A stretch of DNA of 64,000 nt. Origin: Bombyx mori. Its lineage: Eukaryota; Arthropoda; Insecta; Lepidoptera; Bombycidae. A program made the translations under genes and the position numbers. Numbering within the stretch: the first letter of the stretch is position 1; every line of letters starts with the position of its first letter. A model generated the notes under the pieces. The model had not been told where the DNA came from. It made no database searches and worked only from the letters and a program-made list of their open reading frames with translations. The DNA lies in assembly GCF_030269925.1 (NCBI RefSeq), contig NC_085111.1, positions 744,001-808,000 on the forward strand, written 5' to 3'. Of this stretch, positions 10,642 through 21,893 are shown piece after piece.

Positions 10642-11698
10642 AAAATTACTTTTTATGTCGGTCCGTTACAGGTGTCCTGACATCTATTAGTAACTCGATT
10701 CTGAAACGTACAGTTGGTGATCCATAAGTGCTCTTACATGGTTTCCTGCAAGATATATCGGCGCTCGAGTTAGCTTTTTAAATTAGTGTAGATAGAAAGG
10801 CCAGCTTGTGATCTACCTAATTTTTAACGTTTATCTGCAGACACCCTAACGTGAACACTAAGGGCGTGAATATTGAACTATCAGCTGTATTCGTGCACGC
10901 ACCCAGCTCACACCACATTATGAAATGTTTTACTATGTACCCTACTATTATATAAACCTAATTTTGCTTGTTCATTAAGTCGTCCCTGGCACTATTGGGT
11001 TAGTTGTAAATAGAAATTTAACAAAATAGCGAACTTATACCCGAGTGAGGCTATATATAATAAAGGAGTGGTTATAATCGATCAGGATATTAGATTTGAA
11101 CCTCAATTTTGCAAATCAAATTTTGAAAAGTTATGATCTTTGTAAGGTAATTAAATTTTGATAATTAAATATAACTGGACGATGACCGATGTTATGTCTT
11201 TAAAGCGGTTAGTTGCCCTCAATTAAGAAAAATAGTATTATCATTCACCAATAGATGTCGGGAAGAGTTGATTATTGAAAACACGAATAAAACAACATTT
11301 TCTGAATATAAATCGTAGCTAGATCGATTTATCGCCCCCGAAATCCCGTTTATACTAAATTTATCAAAATCGTTTGAGCCGTTTCCGAGATTCAGATTAT
11401 ATAAATATATATAAATATACAAGAATTGCTCGTTTAAAGGTCTCTCAGTGATTTCAAATAAAGCTTCGACGAGCAATTGCTGGCTTACTGTGGAGCGGGG
11501 TTCCTCCAGTAGTCTAGCTTAATCTGAGTAATATGTATGTTATATTACAGCTGAAATCAATCACTCTGTGGGTCACGCACTGATCGAACAACGAAAGCGT
11601 ACTTTGCGTCAGGTGAAGGGCCAATACGCATGAGCGATACTTTGGAAGGCCGGTCTACTTTTGAGGTCGTGGACTAATTATTTGATAACGTCCTTTAA
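10642..11698. other. Intergenic, about 1 kb without a recognised feature
   Basis: AT-rich sequence with no splice-flanked coding segment. The minus-strand 85-codon frame at 11219-11476 is low-complexity and overlaps an (ATAT)-rich tract. Confidence 0.35.
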
Positions 11699-11930
11699 AC
11701 TGGCTGACTCGGTGGTACAGTGGTTAGTGCCCCTGACTGTTGCGCCAAGGGTCGTGAGTTCTATTCCTACATTGGGCAAGCATTCGTATGATGAACATGT
11801 TTGTTTGATCTTTGTTTGTTTATCTATAAATGTATACATATATTTAATCGTATATAAGTGCGTTTGTCAGTTGCCGATACCCATCCCATCCTAAAGTGGG
11901 CCCGGAAGACTGTGTGTGCTTTTTCCCAGT
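11699..11930 (+). mobile_element. tRNA-like SINE (second family)
   Basis: The sequence GGTGGTACAGTGGTTAGTGCCC resembles a Pol III A box. GGTCGTGAGTTCTATTCC resembles a B box about 30 bp further on. The acceptor stem does not pair as a functional tRNA, and SINE-like sequence with TGTTTGTTTGATC continues after it. A relative lies at 53784-53920; the duplicate is at 44315-44546. Confidence 0.55.
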
Positions 11931-11978
11931 TATTTATTTTCTTTTTTTTACTTATGACTTATTTATTATTATTTTTTT

Positions 11979-12222
11979 ACTGATGGTAGGACCTCTTGTG
12001 AGTCCGCACGAGTAGGTATCACCACGCCGCCTATTTCTACTGTGAAGTGTGTCGTGCGTTTCGGATTGAAGGGTGGGGCAGCCGTTGTAATTATACTGAG
12101 ACTTTAGAACTTATATCTCAAGGTGGGTGGCGGCATTTACGTTGTAGATGTCTATGGGTTCCAGTAACCACTTAACACCAGGTGGTCTGTGAGCTCGTCC
12201 ACCCATCTAAGCAATAAAAAAA
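11979..12222 (+). mobile_element. Bm1 SINE, 3' half
   Basis: It runs from ACTGATGGTAGGACCTCTTG to CCATCTAAGCAATAAAAAAAG, with body blocks in normal order. The tRNA-like head is absent. The duplicate is at 44595-44838. Confidence 0.85.
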
Positions 12223-12368
12223 GTTATTTATTTATATATGATATTTATATACGAAAACTCGTTTGCCTTAGATCGGCGGGTAAATGCACCCAATGGCTAC
12301 CACTTACTCGTGACTCGTGTGTTCCTTTAAGGCGTTCCCATTTCCTTTTTGCTGCTATTTCATAATAC

Positions 12369-12520
12369 TGTAACTGTACTGTAGCTGTGTATTATCGAGT
12401 ATTTTTGGTAAATGAGAACAATCTGGTGAGTCGTATTATTTTTATTTGGATTTTGGTGCCGAATGTTCTCTTGTCGAGAAATCTATATGCGATGGTTCTC
12501 ATAAAAGGTCGGTTGATTAG
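12369..12520 (+). mobile_element. Left edge of the array: retroelement 3' module
   Basis: After about ten bases of unclear origin, the sequence joins the array at GTAGCTGTGTATTATCGAG. It then matches the stretch before the minisatellite in units 5 and 6 (TTTTTGGTAAATGAGAAC...TTCTCTTGTCGAGAAATC). This is the left breakpoint between segment A and array material. Confidence 0.7.
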
Positions 12521-13009
12521 AGTCACAGGGATGACTGTTGATTGTAGTCACAGGGATGACTATCATTGAACACTTGTAGTCACAGGGATGACTATCATTG
12601 AACACTTGTAGTCACAGGGATGACTATCATTGAACACTTGTAGTCACAGGGATGACTATCATTGAACACTTGTAATCACAGGGATGACTATCATTGAACA
12701 CTTGTAGTCACAGGGATGACTATCATTGAACACTTGTAGTCACAAGGATGACTATCATTGAACACTTGTAGTCACAGGGATGACTATCATTGAACACTTG
12801 TAGTCACAGGGATGACTATCATTGAACACTTGTAGTCACAGGGATGACTATCATTGAACACTTGTAGTCACAGGGATGACTATCATTGAACACTTGTAGT
12901 CACAGGGATGACTATCATTGAACACTTGTAGTCACAGGGATGACTATCATTGAACACTTGTAGTCACAGGGATGACTATCATTGAACACTTGTAGTCACA
13001 GGGATGACT
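12521..13009 (+). repeat. Minisatellite, unit 1 (about 16 dyad cores)
   Basis: The core AGTCACAGGGATGACT is repeated about 16 times, mostly with a 32-bp period and spacer ATCATTGAACACTTGT. The first interval is shorter (25-bp class). Variants include one core with AATCA and one with CACAAGG. The core has dyad symmetry: AGTCA and TGACT flank CAGGGA. Confidence 0.95.
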
Positions 13010-13618
13010 TAGTTACTGTGTACATGAATTGTACGGGGAGAACTTGCAGCAGTAGTAAATCACTTATTTTCGTTTGTGTAATCTTTCAATGTCGTTATAG
13101 AATTTGTGATGACACAAGACTTTTATTTAGTAGAGTGGTCAGATATGGCCGAGCGTGAATGATACTGTGCGGTATTGGCTTTTGTTTCAGATTAACACAC
13201 GAGGACGTGTGTAACACAGGATGGCCGTGTCGCATCCGGGTCAATAGTTCGGAATATCAACGATACACAAACGTCAAAGTGACAGAATGGCCGTGTCGTG
13301 GTTGACGACTTTTAGTAATATTAAGACGGTGGTTTTGATTATTATTTTAAATGATGAAATGTTGTTTTGATAAATATCACAAAATGAAGGGTAGACTCCG
13401 TAACGCCACAGTTATAAAATGGCGGTACGTGGACAGAGTCGTGGCATTCGTGTCAGACAGTGATTCCGTCCGTCTCAGTCAGTCAGTCAGTCGGTCTGTC
13501 GGTATGTGCAACGAAACTGTCGGTTTATCCTGTCATTGTGAAAGTTGTATGTGTTGAGTTTCACTAACTATTATTGAAAAGTTTTATTTACTAAACTGAG
13601 TTCAATCGAATACGAGTG
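13010..13618 (+). mobile_element. LTR-like promoter segment, unit 1 (type X)
   Basis: It contains the inverted motif CACACGAGGACGTGTG and a TATA box TATAAAA at 13413-13419. A (CAGT)n/(CGGT)n tract and CGAAACTGTCGGTTTATCC follow, ending just before the gag ATG. Type X carries the longer upstream block with GGTCAGATATGGCCGAGC, shared with units 3 and 6. The exact LTR ends are not resolved. Confidence 0.65.
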
Positions 13619-14203
13619 ATGACGAAAGCTACCGCTCAGCCATCCCTGACGTGTGCCGACATCAGAAGCGGGATCAGGACTCTACTCTCACTGGCGTGAC
13701 GTGTTTGAACATGTTCGAAGTACAGCGAAAAAACATGATGCAGATCAGAATACCAGTAACGGTATCTGAGATCACGGGTCGGAAATTCATCGGGAACAGA
13801 CAGATGCCGATCCACGTGTTTGGTGCGCTACGGTTGATATGTACCTCGATGAACGTCTACTGGATGGTGCATAGCTCATTGTCGCGGATTTCACAAGTAA
13901 GTGTCACATGGAGGCATTTGCGACTTATTTCTCGCTCGTTATGCAAAATTCTTGCTGCGACGCTTATCAATTTAAGCAATGGTAAGCCACAAAAGCGTGA
14001 ATGCAGCATACGCAAGTCGTGTAATAACGTCTGCACGTCTGCTACCGCGATGGAAGATCTGAGCCACGAAGAAATCGTCACATATTACGTTCTGGCTCAT
14101 GTTGCCCAGTTGACTCTCGACTTATCACATGGCATTTACTAGCGGAAATACGACACGTAACAAGCTATTGCAAGAAATTAAGGCAAGTGCAAATCTCAAG
14201 TGA
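13619..14203 (+). pseudogene. Broken Ty3/gypsy gag start, unit 1 (long form)
   Basis: A plus-strand gag N-terminal region begins at ATG 13619. Stops and frame changes break it. In the long form the conserved gag patterns ('WCATVDMYLDERLLDG', then 'ISQVSVTWRHL') sit in different frames, and 'MEDLSHEEIV' follows downstream. The family call rests on these motifs resembling lepidopteran gypsy gag. The long form carries 220 bp flanked by GGTA that the short form lacks. Confidence 0.6.
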
Positions 14204-14459
14204 AACTTCGATCGCAATAATGGATCTGTCATGACGAGTGGGTAGTTCCGACACGAATCGTTTTTAAGCCAATGACTACTGCTAGAGTTACATGGCACTA
14301 GTGCAGTAAATCAGGACATAAGACTGACTTTTCGCTGAAACTTTAGAATCTACTAGATTCAATACCAATAACACTACACGTTCGATGACTTCGGGCTCCA
14401 GCAAGCAAGCAAACAAGAAAGCAAGCAAGTTTCCGTGGGGAAGAAAAATTGACACATCT

Positions 14460-15252
14460 GAAGTCGTCGTGACCTGTAAGATAAGACGTCCGGTGCGTTC
14501 GTGTCTGGCGATGCGGCGGGGTTCGGGTCCCGCTGGCGGATGCAAGTTTTTCTGGTGAAGTGCGTGCTTGTGCGTGCTTGACAAGTGTTTGCGGTTGGCT
14601 TCCGCAGTGTGGGAGTAACATCGTGTAGGAGAGGTGGAACCCGCAAAATTGTAGTTTGCGTGGTGGCTGGTAAGATTTGCTGTGGTAAAAAGTTTGCGTG
14701 GTGGTAAAAAGTCTTGTGAGTCTGCACAGGTAGCCGGAGGTGAGTCTTCCGCGGTCGCGGCCTACCCAGTCCGCGAGAACCAGGCAGATCGCCTCGACGG
14801 TACGGAGGCCGGCCGACGGGTCCGCCAAACGACGAGACCACGCCTCTAGCACGGACTGCCGAGATTGGAGCCCCCGCGCTCCAGCTACACTTGCGCTAGG
14901 GCGCGCCACCTCGTAGGAGACTGTGAGGTATCCTTGAATGACTCTGAATGCGATCGCGCGCTGCCGGCGTCGCAGCGCGGCGACTTTCTCGTGGGTAAGG
15001 ACGTGGCACCAGACGGGTGCTCCGTATAGTGCCATCGACCGCACGAGTACCATCACCCTGCCTATTTCTGCCGTGAAGCAGTGTGTATTTCGGTTTGAAT
15101 GGTGGGGCAGCGGTTGTAGCTATGCTAAGACCTTGGAACTTGTATCTCGGGATGGATGCCGCGTTTGCGTTGTGGATGTCTGTGGGGTCCAATAACTACA
15201 TGGCACCAGGTGGGCTGTGAGCTCGTGCATAGTCCAAGCATCTAAGCAAAAA
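14460..15252 (+). mobile_element. Bm1 SINE interrupted by an R1-type LINE fragment, unit 1
   Basis: The Bm1 tRNA-like head (GAAGTCGTCGTGACCTG...GGTTCGGGTCCCGC) and body are in order as far as TGTGAGTCTGCACAGGTAG. A foreign block intervenes, and Bm1 resumes at GTACCATCACCCTGCC and ends at GCATCTAAGCAAAAAC. The same chimera occurs in every unit. About 250 bp of unassigned retroelement sequence (14204-14459) separates it from gag. Confidence 0.8.
14734..15040 (-). pseudogene. R1-clade LINE reverse-transcriptase fragment, unit 1 (antisense)
   Basis: Read on the minus strand it encodes 'SMALYGAPVWCHVL', then 'RRRQRAIAFRVIQGYLTVSY', then 'LRTVEAI' and 'LADWVGRDRGRLT'. This is the thumb/C-terminal region typical of R1-clade non-LTR elements. 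It is bounded on both sides by Bm1, with no visible tail or target duplication. The open frame continues into antisense Bm1, which makes a long but spurious ORF. Confidence 0.75.
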
Positions 15253-15892
15253 CATTGCCACGAGTTGCCGCCGAGGCAAATTGATGGCGCGATGTCATCG
15301 ACGGCCGCGAGCAACGCAGCAGCGGAGCAACGCCGTGACGTGCCGGTAGCTGCGTAACATCTGGTATTTTGGTAAATGAGAAAATCTGGTGAGTCGTTTT
15401 TATTTTTATTTGGAATCTGGTACCGAATGTTCTCTTGTCGAGAAATCTTTATACGATGGTTCTCATAAAAGGTTTCTGTTGTTTTGACCCAAAACTGTAC
15501 AGAACAAATCCTATGCGATGGTTTATTACTTACCTATTGTATGTCATGTACTACCTGATAGTTGTTTTAATCGGTTCAATGAGATTGAGCATTCAGCGAA
15601 ATAGAACACTTAAATCTAGTGTCCTTAATCAAAGCCCAGACTTGCGTTATTGATGACCAAGCTCGCGATGAGCTCATGGAATTGTTCTTGACAAGAAGTG
15701 CTAGAAGCAAATCTTTTTTTAAATTGTTTTATCCAACGTATAAAAAGGGTGAGCCCTCTTGAGCTTTTAATAGTTCGCGTGCCATACCCCCAAAGATTTT
15801 TACCGATATGTGATACTGAAAAAGTTTCAGAACCTTCAAACTGACATTGCTGCAAGTACTCTAGAACAATGAATGTTGATTGACTGTCGATT
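15253..15892 (+). mobile_element. Retroelement 3' module, unit 1
   Basis: Contains GTAGCTGCGTAACATCTGG, TTCTCTTGTCGAGAAATC and an open stretch at 15435-15653 that includes 'LLYVMYYLIVVLIG', a hydrophobic segment that could be a membrane helix. The same module is in units 2 and 3. I cannot say whether it comes from pol, an envelope-like frame or non-coding sequence. Confidence 0.45.
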
Positions 15893-16359
15893 AGTCACAG
15901 GGATGACTGTTGTTAGAGTCACAGGGATGACTGTTGATTAGAGTCACAGGGATGACTGTTGATTAGAGTCACAGGGATGACTGTTGATTAGAGTCACAGG
16001 GATGACTATCATTGAACACTTGTAGTCACAGGGATGACTATCATTGAACACTTGTAGTCACAGGGATGACTATCATTGAACACTTGTAGTCACAGGGATG
16101 ACTATCATTGAACACTTGTAGTCACAGGGATGACTATCATTGAACACTTGTAGTCACAGGGATGACTATCATTGAACACTTGTAGTCACAGGGATGACTA
16201 TCATTGAACACTTGTAGTCACAGGGATGACTATCATTGAACACTTGTAGTCACAGGGATGACTATCATTGAACACTTGTAGTCACAGGGATGACTATCAT
16301 TGAACACTTGTAGTCACAGGGATGACTATCATTGAACACTTGTAGTCACAGGGATGACT
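15893..16359 (+). repeat. Minisatellite, unit 2 (about 16 dyad cores)
   Basis: The left part has 25-bp repeats (spacer GTTGATTAG) and the right part 32-bp repeats (spacer ATCATTGAACACTTGT). The dyad core AGTCACAGGGATGACT is nearly invariant. Confidence 0.95.
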
Positions 16360-16955
16360 TAGTTACTGTGTACATGAATTGTATGGGGAGAACTTGCAGC
16401 AGTAGTAAATCACTTATTTCCGTTTGTGTAATCTTTCAATGTCGTTATAGAATTTGTGTTTAGAATAAAAATTATTTGATGACTTTTAAATTTTCCGATA
16501 AGTCGTAAAGTATAGTCAGGAGTGATCGAGCGGAACAAGTGTTCTCGTGGATGTTTTTGATTGTAGGTTAACCATCACACGAGGACGTGTGACGTGTCAG
16601 AATGGCCGTGTCGTGGATAACGACTTTTAGTAATATTAAGAAGTTGTTTTGACTATTATTTTAAATGATGAAATGTTGTGTTGATAAATGTCACAAAATG
16701 TAGGGTACACTACGTGGCGCCACAGTATAAAATGGCGGTACGTGGACAGAGTCGTGGCATTCCGTGTCAGACAGTCATTCAGTCCGTATCAGACGGTCGG
16801 TTCGTCTCAGTCAGTGAGTCAGTCAGTCAGTCAGTCGGTCTGTCGGTATGTGCAACGAAACTGTCGGTTTATCCTGTCATTGTGAAAGTTGTGTGTGTTG
16901 AGTTTCAATAACTATTATTCAAAAAGTTTTATTGACGTTCAATCGAATACGAGTG
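16360..16955 (+). mobile_element. LTR-like promoter segment, unit 2 (type Y)
   Basis: Type Y carries TTAAATTTTCCGATAAGTCG, AGTGATCGAGCGGAACAAG and CATCACACGAGGACGTGTGA. A TATA box lies at 16726-16732 (CAGTATAAAATGGCGG). A CAGT-rich tract follows. Confidence 0.65.
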
Positions 16956-17545
16956 ATGACGGAAACTACCGCTTAGCCATCCCTGGTGGCGCTGCCGTCG
17001 ACATCAGAAGCGGGATCAGGACTCTACTCTCACTGGCGTGACGTGTTTGAACATGTTCGAAGTACAGCGAAAAAACATGATGCAGATCAGAATACCAGTA
17101 ACGGTATCTGAGATCACGGGTCGGAAATTCATCGGGAACAGACAGATGCCGATCCACGTGTTTGGTGCGCTACGGTTGATATGTACCTCGATGAACGTCT
17201 ACTGGATGGTGCATAGCTCATTGTCGCGGATTTCACAAGTAAGTGTCACATGGAGGCATTTGCGACTTATTTCTCGCTCGTTATGCAAAATTCTTGCTGC
17301 GACGCTTATCAATTTAAGCAATGGTAAGCCATAAAAGCGTGAATGCAGCATACGCAAGTCTTGTAATAACGTCTGCACGTCTGCTACCGCGATGGAAGAT
17401 CTGAGCCACGAAGAAATCGTCACATATTACGTTCTGGCTCATGTTGCCCAGTTGACTCTCGACTTATCACATGGCATTTACTAGCGGAAATACGACACGT
17501 AACAAGCTATTGCAAGAAATTAAGGCAAGTGCAAATCTCAAGTGA
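16956..17545 (+). pseudogene. Broken gypsy gag start, unit 2 (long form)
   Basis: Nearly the same as unit 1, with a few point changes (ATAAAAG for ACAAAAG near 17332). The GGTA-flanked 220-bp block is present. Stops and frame changes prevent translation of a complete gag. Confidence 0.6.
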
Positions 17546-17801
17546 AACTTCGATCGCAATAATGGATCTGTCATGACGAGTGGGTAGTTCCGACACGAAT
17601 CGTTTTTAAGCCAATGACTACTGCTAGAGTTACATGGCACTAGTGCAGTAAATCAGGACATAAGACTGACTTTTCGCTGAAACTTTAGAATCTACTAGAT
17701 TCAATACCAATAACACTACACGTTCGATGACTTCGGGCTCCAGCAAGCAAGCAAACAAGAAAGCAAGCAAGTTTCCGTGGGGAAGAAAAATTGACACATC
17801 T

Positions 17802-18594
17802 GAAGTCGTCGTGACCTGTAAGATAAGACGTCCGGTGCGTTCGTGTCTGGCGATGCGGCGGGGTTCGGGTCCCGCTGGCGGATGCAAGTTTTTTTGGTGA
17901 AGTGCGTGCTTGTGCGTGCTTGACAAGTGTTTGCGGTTGGCTTCCGCAGTGTGGGAGTAACATCGTGTAGGAGAGGTGGAACCCGCAAAATTGTAGTTTG
18001 CGTGGTGGCTGGTAAGATTTGCTGTGGTAAAAAGTTTGCGTGGTGGTAAAAAGTCTTGTGAGTCTGCACAGGTAGCCGGAGGTGAGTCTTCCGCGGTCGC
18101 GGCCTACCCAGTCCGCGAGAACCAGGCAGATCGCCTCGACGGTACGGAGGCCGGCCGACGGGTCCGCCAAACGACGAGACCACGCCTCTAGCACGGACTG
18201 CCGAGATTGGAGCCCCCGCGCTCCGGCTACACTTGCGCTAGGGCGCGCCACCTCGTAGGAGACTGTGAGGTATCCTTGAATGACTCTGACTACGATCGCG
18301 CGCTGCCGGCGTCGCAGCGCGGCGACTTTCTCATGGGTAAGGACGTGGCACCAGACGGGTGCTCCGTATAGTGCCATCGACCGCACGGGTACCATCACCA
18401 TGCCTATTTCTGCCGTGAAGCAGTGTGTATTTCGGTTTGAATGGTGGGGCAGCGGTTGTAGCTGTGCTAAGACCTTGGAACTTGTGTCTCGGGGTGGATG
18501 ACGCGTTTGCGTTGTGGATGTCTGTGGGGCCCAATAACTACATGGCACCAGGTGGGCTGTGAGCTCGTGCATAGTCCAAGCATCTAAGCAAAAA
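17802..18594 (+). mobile_element. Bm1 SINE interrupted by R1 fragment, unit 2
   Basis: Same architecture and junctions as unit 1. The antisense reading here is the longest in the window (323 codons, 17685-18656). It joins antisense Bm1, R1 and gag-flank sequence and is not a gene. Confidence 0.8.
18076..18383 (-). pseudogene. R1-clade RT fragment, unit 2 (antisense)
   Basis: Encodes the same 'ALYGAPVW' and 'RRRQRAIVVRVIQGYLTVSY' motifs in one open frame. Only the C-terminal part of the enzyme is present and the catalytic YADD-type core is absent. Confidence 0.75.
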
Positions 18595-19233
18595 CATTGC
18601 CACGAGTTGCCGCCGAGGCAAATTGATGGCGCGATGTCATCGACGGCCGCGAGCAACGCAGCAGCGGAGCAACGCCGTGACGTGCCGGTAGCTGCGTAAC
18701 ATCTGGTATTTTGGTAAATGAGAAAATCTGGTGAGTCGTTTTTATTTTTATTTGGAATCTGGTACCGAATGTTCTCTTGTCGAGAAATCTTTATACGATG
18801 GTTCTCATAAAAGGTTTCTGTTGTTTTGACCCAAAACTGTACAGAACAAATCCTATGCGATGGTTTATTACTTACCTATTGTATGTCATGTACTACCTGA
18901 TAGTTGTTTTAATCGGTTCAATGAGATTGAGCATTCAGCGAAATAGAACACTTAAATCTAGTGTCCTTAATCAAAGCCCAGACTTGCGTTATTGATGACC
19001 AAGCTCGCGATGAGCTCATGGAATTGTTCTTGACAAGAAGTGCTAGAAGCAAATCTTTTTTTAAATTGTTTTATCCAACGTATAAAAAGGGTGAGCCCTC
19101 TTGAGCTTTTAATAGTTCGCGTGCCATACCCCCAAAGATTTTTACCGATATGTGATACTGAAAAAGTTTCAGAACCTTCAAACTGACATTGCTGCAAGTA
19201 CTCTAGAACAATGAATGTTGATTGACTGTCGAT
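18595..19233 (+). mobile_element. Retroelement 3' module, unit 2
   Basis: Matches the module of unit 1 essentially base for base, including the 'LLYVMYYLIVVLIG' stretch (18777-18995). It leads into the next minisatellite. Confidence 0.45.
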
Positions 19234-19699
19234 TAGTCACAGGGATGACTGTTGTTAGAGTCACAGGGATGACTGTTGATTAGAGTCACAGGGATGACTG
19301 TTGATTAGAGTCACAGGGATGACTGTTGATTAGAGTCACAGGGATGACTATCATTGAACACTTGTAGTCACAGGGATGAATCATTGAACACTTGTAGTCA
19401 CAGGGATGACTATCATTGAACACTTGTAGTCACAAGGATGACTATCATTGAACACTTGTAGTCACAGGGATGACTATCATTGAACACTTGTAGTCACAGG
19501 GATGACTATCATTGAACACTTGTAGTCACAGGGATGACTATCATTGAACACTTGTAGTCACAGGGATGACTATCATTGAACACTGGTACTCACAGGGATG
19601 ACTATCATTGAACACTTGTAGTCACAGGGATGACTATCATTGAACACTTGTAGTCACAGGGATGACTATCATTGAACACTTGTAGTCACAGGGATGACT
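19234..19699 (+). repeat. Minisatellite, unit 3 (about 16 dyad cores)
   Basis: 25-bp repeats on the left and 32-bp repeats on the right, as in unit 2. Two damaged repeats are visible: one with GATGAATCATTG near 19378 and one with CACTGGTACTCACAGG near 19583. Confidence 0.95.
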
Positions 19700-20340
19700 T
19701 AGTTACTGTGTACATGAATTGTACGGGGAGAACTTGCAGCAGTAGTAAATCACTTATTTCGTTTGTGTAATCTTTCAATGTCGTTATAGAATTTGTGATG
19801 ACACAAGACTTTTATTTTAGTAAAGTGGTCAGATATGGCCGAGCGTGAATGATACTGTGCGGTATTGGCTTTTGTTTCAGATTAACACACGAGGACGTGT
19901 GTAACACAGGATGGCCGTGTCGCATCCGGGTCAATAGTTCGGAATATCAACGATACACAAACGTCAAAGTGACAGAATGGCCGTGTCGTGGTTGACGACT
20001 TTTAGTAATATTAAGACGGTGGTTTTGATTATTATTTTAAATGATGAAATGTTGTTTTGATAAATATCACAAAATGAAGGGTAGACTCCGTAACGCCACA
20101 GTTATAAAATGGCGGTACGTGGACAGAGTCGTGGCATTCCGTGTCAGACAGTCATTCAGTCCGTATCAGACGGTCGGTTCGTCTCAGTCAGTGAGTCAGT
20201 CAGTCAGTCAGTCGGTCTGTCGGTATGTCGGTATGTGCAACGAAACTGTCGGTTTATCCTGTCATTGTGAAAGTTGTGTGTGTTGAGTTTCAATAACTAT
20301 TATTCAAAAAGTTTTATTGACGTTCAATCGAATACGAGTG
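19700..20340 (+). mobile_element. LTR-like promoter segment, unit 3 (type X)
   Basis: The type X upstream block is as in unit 1. The TATA box is at 20103-20109, followed by the CAGT-rich tract. Confidence 0.65.
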
Positions 20341-20701
20341 ATGACGAAACTACCGCTCAGCCATCCCTGACGCCTGCCGACATCAGAAGTGGGATCAGGA
20401 CTCTACTCTCACTGGCGTGACGTGTTTGAACATGTTCGAAGTACAGCAAAAAAAACATGATGCAGATCAGAATACTAGTAGTGGTACGCCACAAGAGCGT
20501 GAATGCAGCATACGTAAGTCGTGTAATAACGTCTCTGTTACCTCGATGGAAGATCTGAGCCACGAAGAAATCGTCACATCTTACGTTCTGGCTCATGTTG
20601 CCCAGTTTGACTGTCGACTTCATCACATGGCATTTACTAGCGGAAATACAACACGTAACAAGCTATTGCAAGAAATTAAGGCAAGTGCAAATCTCAAGTG
20701 A
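20341..20701 (+). pseudogene. Broken gypsy gag start, unit 3 (short form)
   Basis: The GGTA-flanked 220-bp block is missing. A reading frame from 20417 therefore runs through 'MEDLSHEEIVTSYVLAHVAQ' and 'TTRNKLLQEIKA' to the stop at 20701. An eight-A run (AGCAAAAAAAACATG) shifts the frame relative to the upstream ATG, so no complete gag is made. Confidence 0.6.
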
Positions 20702-20958
20702 AACTTCGATCGCAATAATGGATCTGTCATGACGAGTGGGTAGTTCCGACAAGAATTATTTTAAGCGGCTGACTTCTGCTAGAGTTACATGGCACTAGTG
20801 CAGTAAATCAGGACATAAGACTGTGACTTGTCGCTGAAACTTTAGAATCTACTAGATTCAATACCAATAACACTACACGTTCGATGACTTCGGGCTTCAG
20901 CAAGCAAGCAAACAAGAAAGCAAGCAAGTTTCCGTGGGGAAGAAAAATTGACACATCT

Positions 20959-21737
20959 GAAGTCGTCGTGACCTGTAAGATAAGACGTCCGGTGCGTTCG
21001 TGTCTGGCGATGCGGCGGTGTTCGGGTCCCGCTGGCGGATGCAAGTTTTTCTGGTGAAGTGCGTGCTTGTGCGTGCTTGACAAGTGTTTGCGGTTGGCTT
21101 CCGCAGTGTGGGAGTAACATCGTGTAGGAGAGGTGGAACCCGCAAAATTGTAGTTTGCGTGGTGGCTGGTAAGATTTGCTGTGGTAAAAAGTTTGCGTGG
21201 TGGTAAAATGTCTTGTGAGTCTGCACAGGTAGCCGGAGGTGAGACTTCCGCGGTCGCGGCCCACCCAGTCCGCGAGAACCGGGCAGATCGCCTCGACGGT
21301 ACGGAGGCCGGCCGACGGGTCCGCCAAACGACGAGACCACGCCTCCAGCACGGACTGCCGAGATTGGAGCCCCCGCGCTCTGGCTGCACTTGCGCTAGGG
21401 CGCGCTGCCTCGTAGGAGACTGTGAGGTATCCTTGAATAACTCTGACTGCGATCGCGCGCTGCCGGCGTCGCAGCGCGGCGACGTTCTCGTGGGTAAGGA
21501 CGTGGCACCAGACGGGTGCTCCGTATAGTGCCATCGACCGCACGGGTACCATCACCCTGCCTATTTCTGCCGTGAAGCAGTGGTGTATTTCGGTTTGAAG
21601 GGTGGGACAGCGGTTATAACTATACTGAGACCTTAGAACTTCTATCTCAAGGTGTGTGGTGCGTTTACGCTGTGGATGTCTATGGGTTCCAGTAACCACT
21701 TAACACAAGGTGGGCTGTGAGCTCGTCCATACATTAA
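20959..21737 (+). mobile_element. Bm1 SINE interrupted by R1 fragment, unit 3
   Basis: Same chimera, but the Bm1 tail stops at GTGAGCTCGTCCATACATT and runs directly into gypsy integrase sequence. Units 5 and 6 share this junction. Confidence 0.8.
21233..21540 (-). pseudogene. R1-clade RT fragment, unit 3 (antisense)
   Basis: Open in one frame on the minus strand, with 'ALYGAPVWCHVLTHENVAAL' and 'VIQGYLTVSYEAAR'. It is a C-terminal fragment only. Confidence 0.75.
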
Positions 21738-21893
21738 AACGAAGAGCGTAATCAAACGAAATTAGATACGAAGTTTAAAGGGCCGTTTAAAGTAGTTGAA
21801 GTATTGGATGGTGACCGTTACACATTGAAAGCTTTAAATTCAAAACGTACTTACAAATACCCACATGATAGGCTAAGAAAAATACCAGCATGA
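21738..21893 (+). pseudogene. Ty3/gypsy integrase C-terminus, unit 3
   Basis: 52 codons end in TGA. The segment contains 'KFKGPFKVVEVLDGDRYTLK' and then 'YPHDRLRKIPA', the GPY/F-type module at the end of Ty3/gypsy integrases. Everything upstream in pol is missing and replaced by Bm1 sequence. This is the clearest evidence for the retroelement family behind the array. Confidence 0.8.

Larger units (their letters stand above)
2785..12368. repeat. Segment A, copy 1 of a 9.6-kb direct duplication
   Basis: This block recurs in the same orientation at 35403-44984. The offset between copies is 32,618 bases up to the first indel, 32,613 in the middle and 32,616 near the end. The first step is a 5-bp deletion in an AAATA-type simple repeat (about 4545). 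The second is one extra TGT triplet in the microsatellite at 9446. Open frames predicted in the two copies translate identically, and I saw no substitutions in spot comparison, although I did not align every base. The left edge is blurred by a (TA)n tract; the right edge ends after CATAATAC. Confidence 0.93.

Noticed and set aside
11699..11790. tRNA-like sequence as a functional tRNA (also 44315 and 53784)
   Set aside because: The A and B boxes are recognisable but the acceptor stem does not pair and SINE sequence follows, so it is a SINE head.
14374..14841. 155-codon minus-strand ORF and its copies in other units
   Set aside because: Alternative frame of the same antisense Bm1/R1 chimera, low in recognisable motifs.
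17685..18656. 323-codon minus-strand ORF (relatives at 14343-15056, 20842-21699, 25250-26146, 32068-33024)
   Set aside because: It runs through antisense Bm1, an R1-clade fragment and gypsy leader sequence. Only the R1 part is protein-derived; the rest is open by chance and its frame changes between units.
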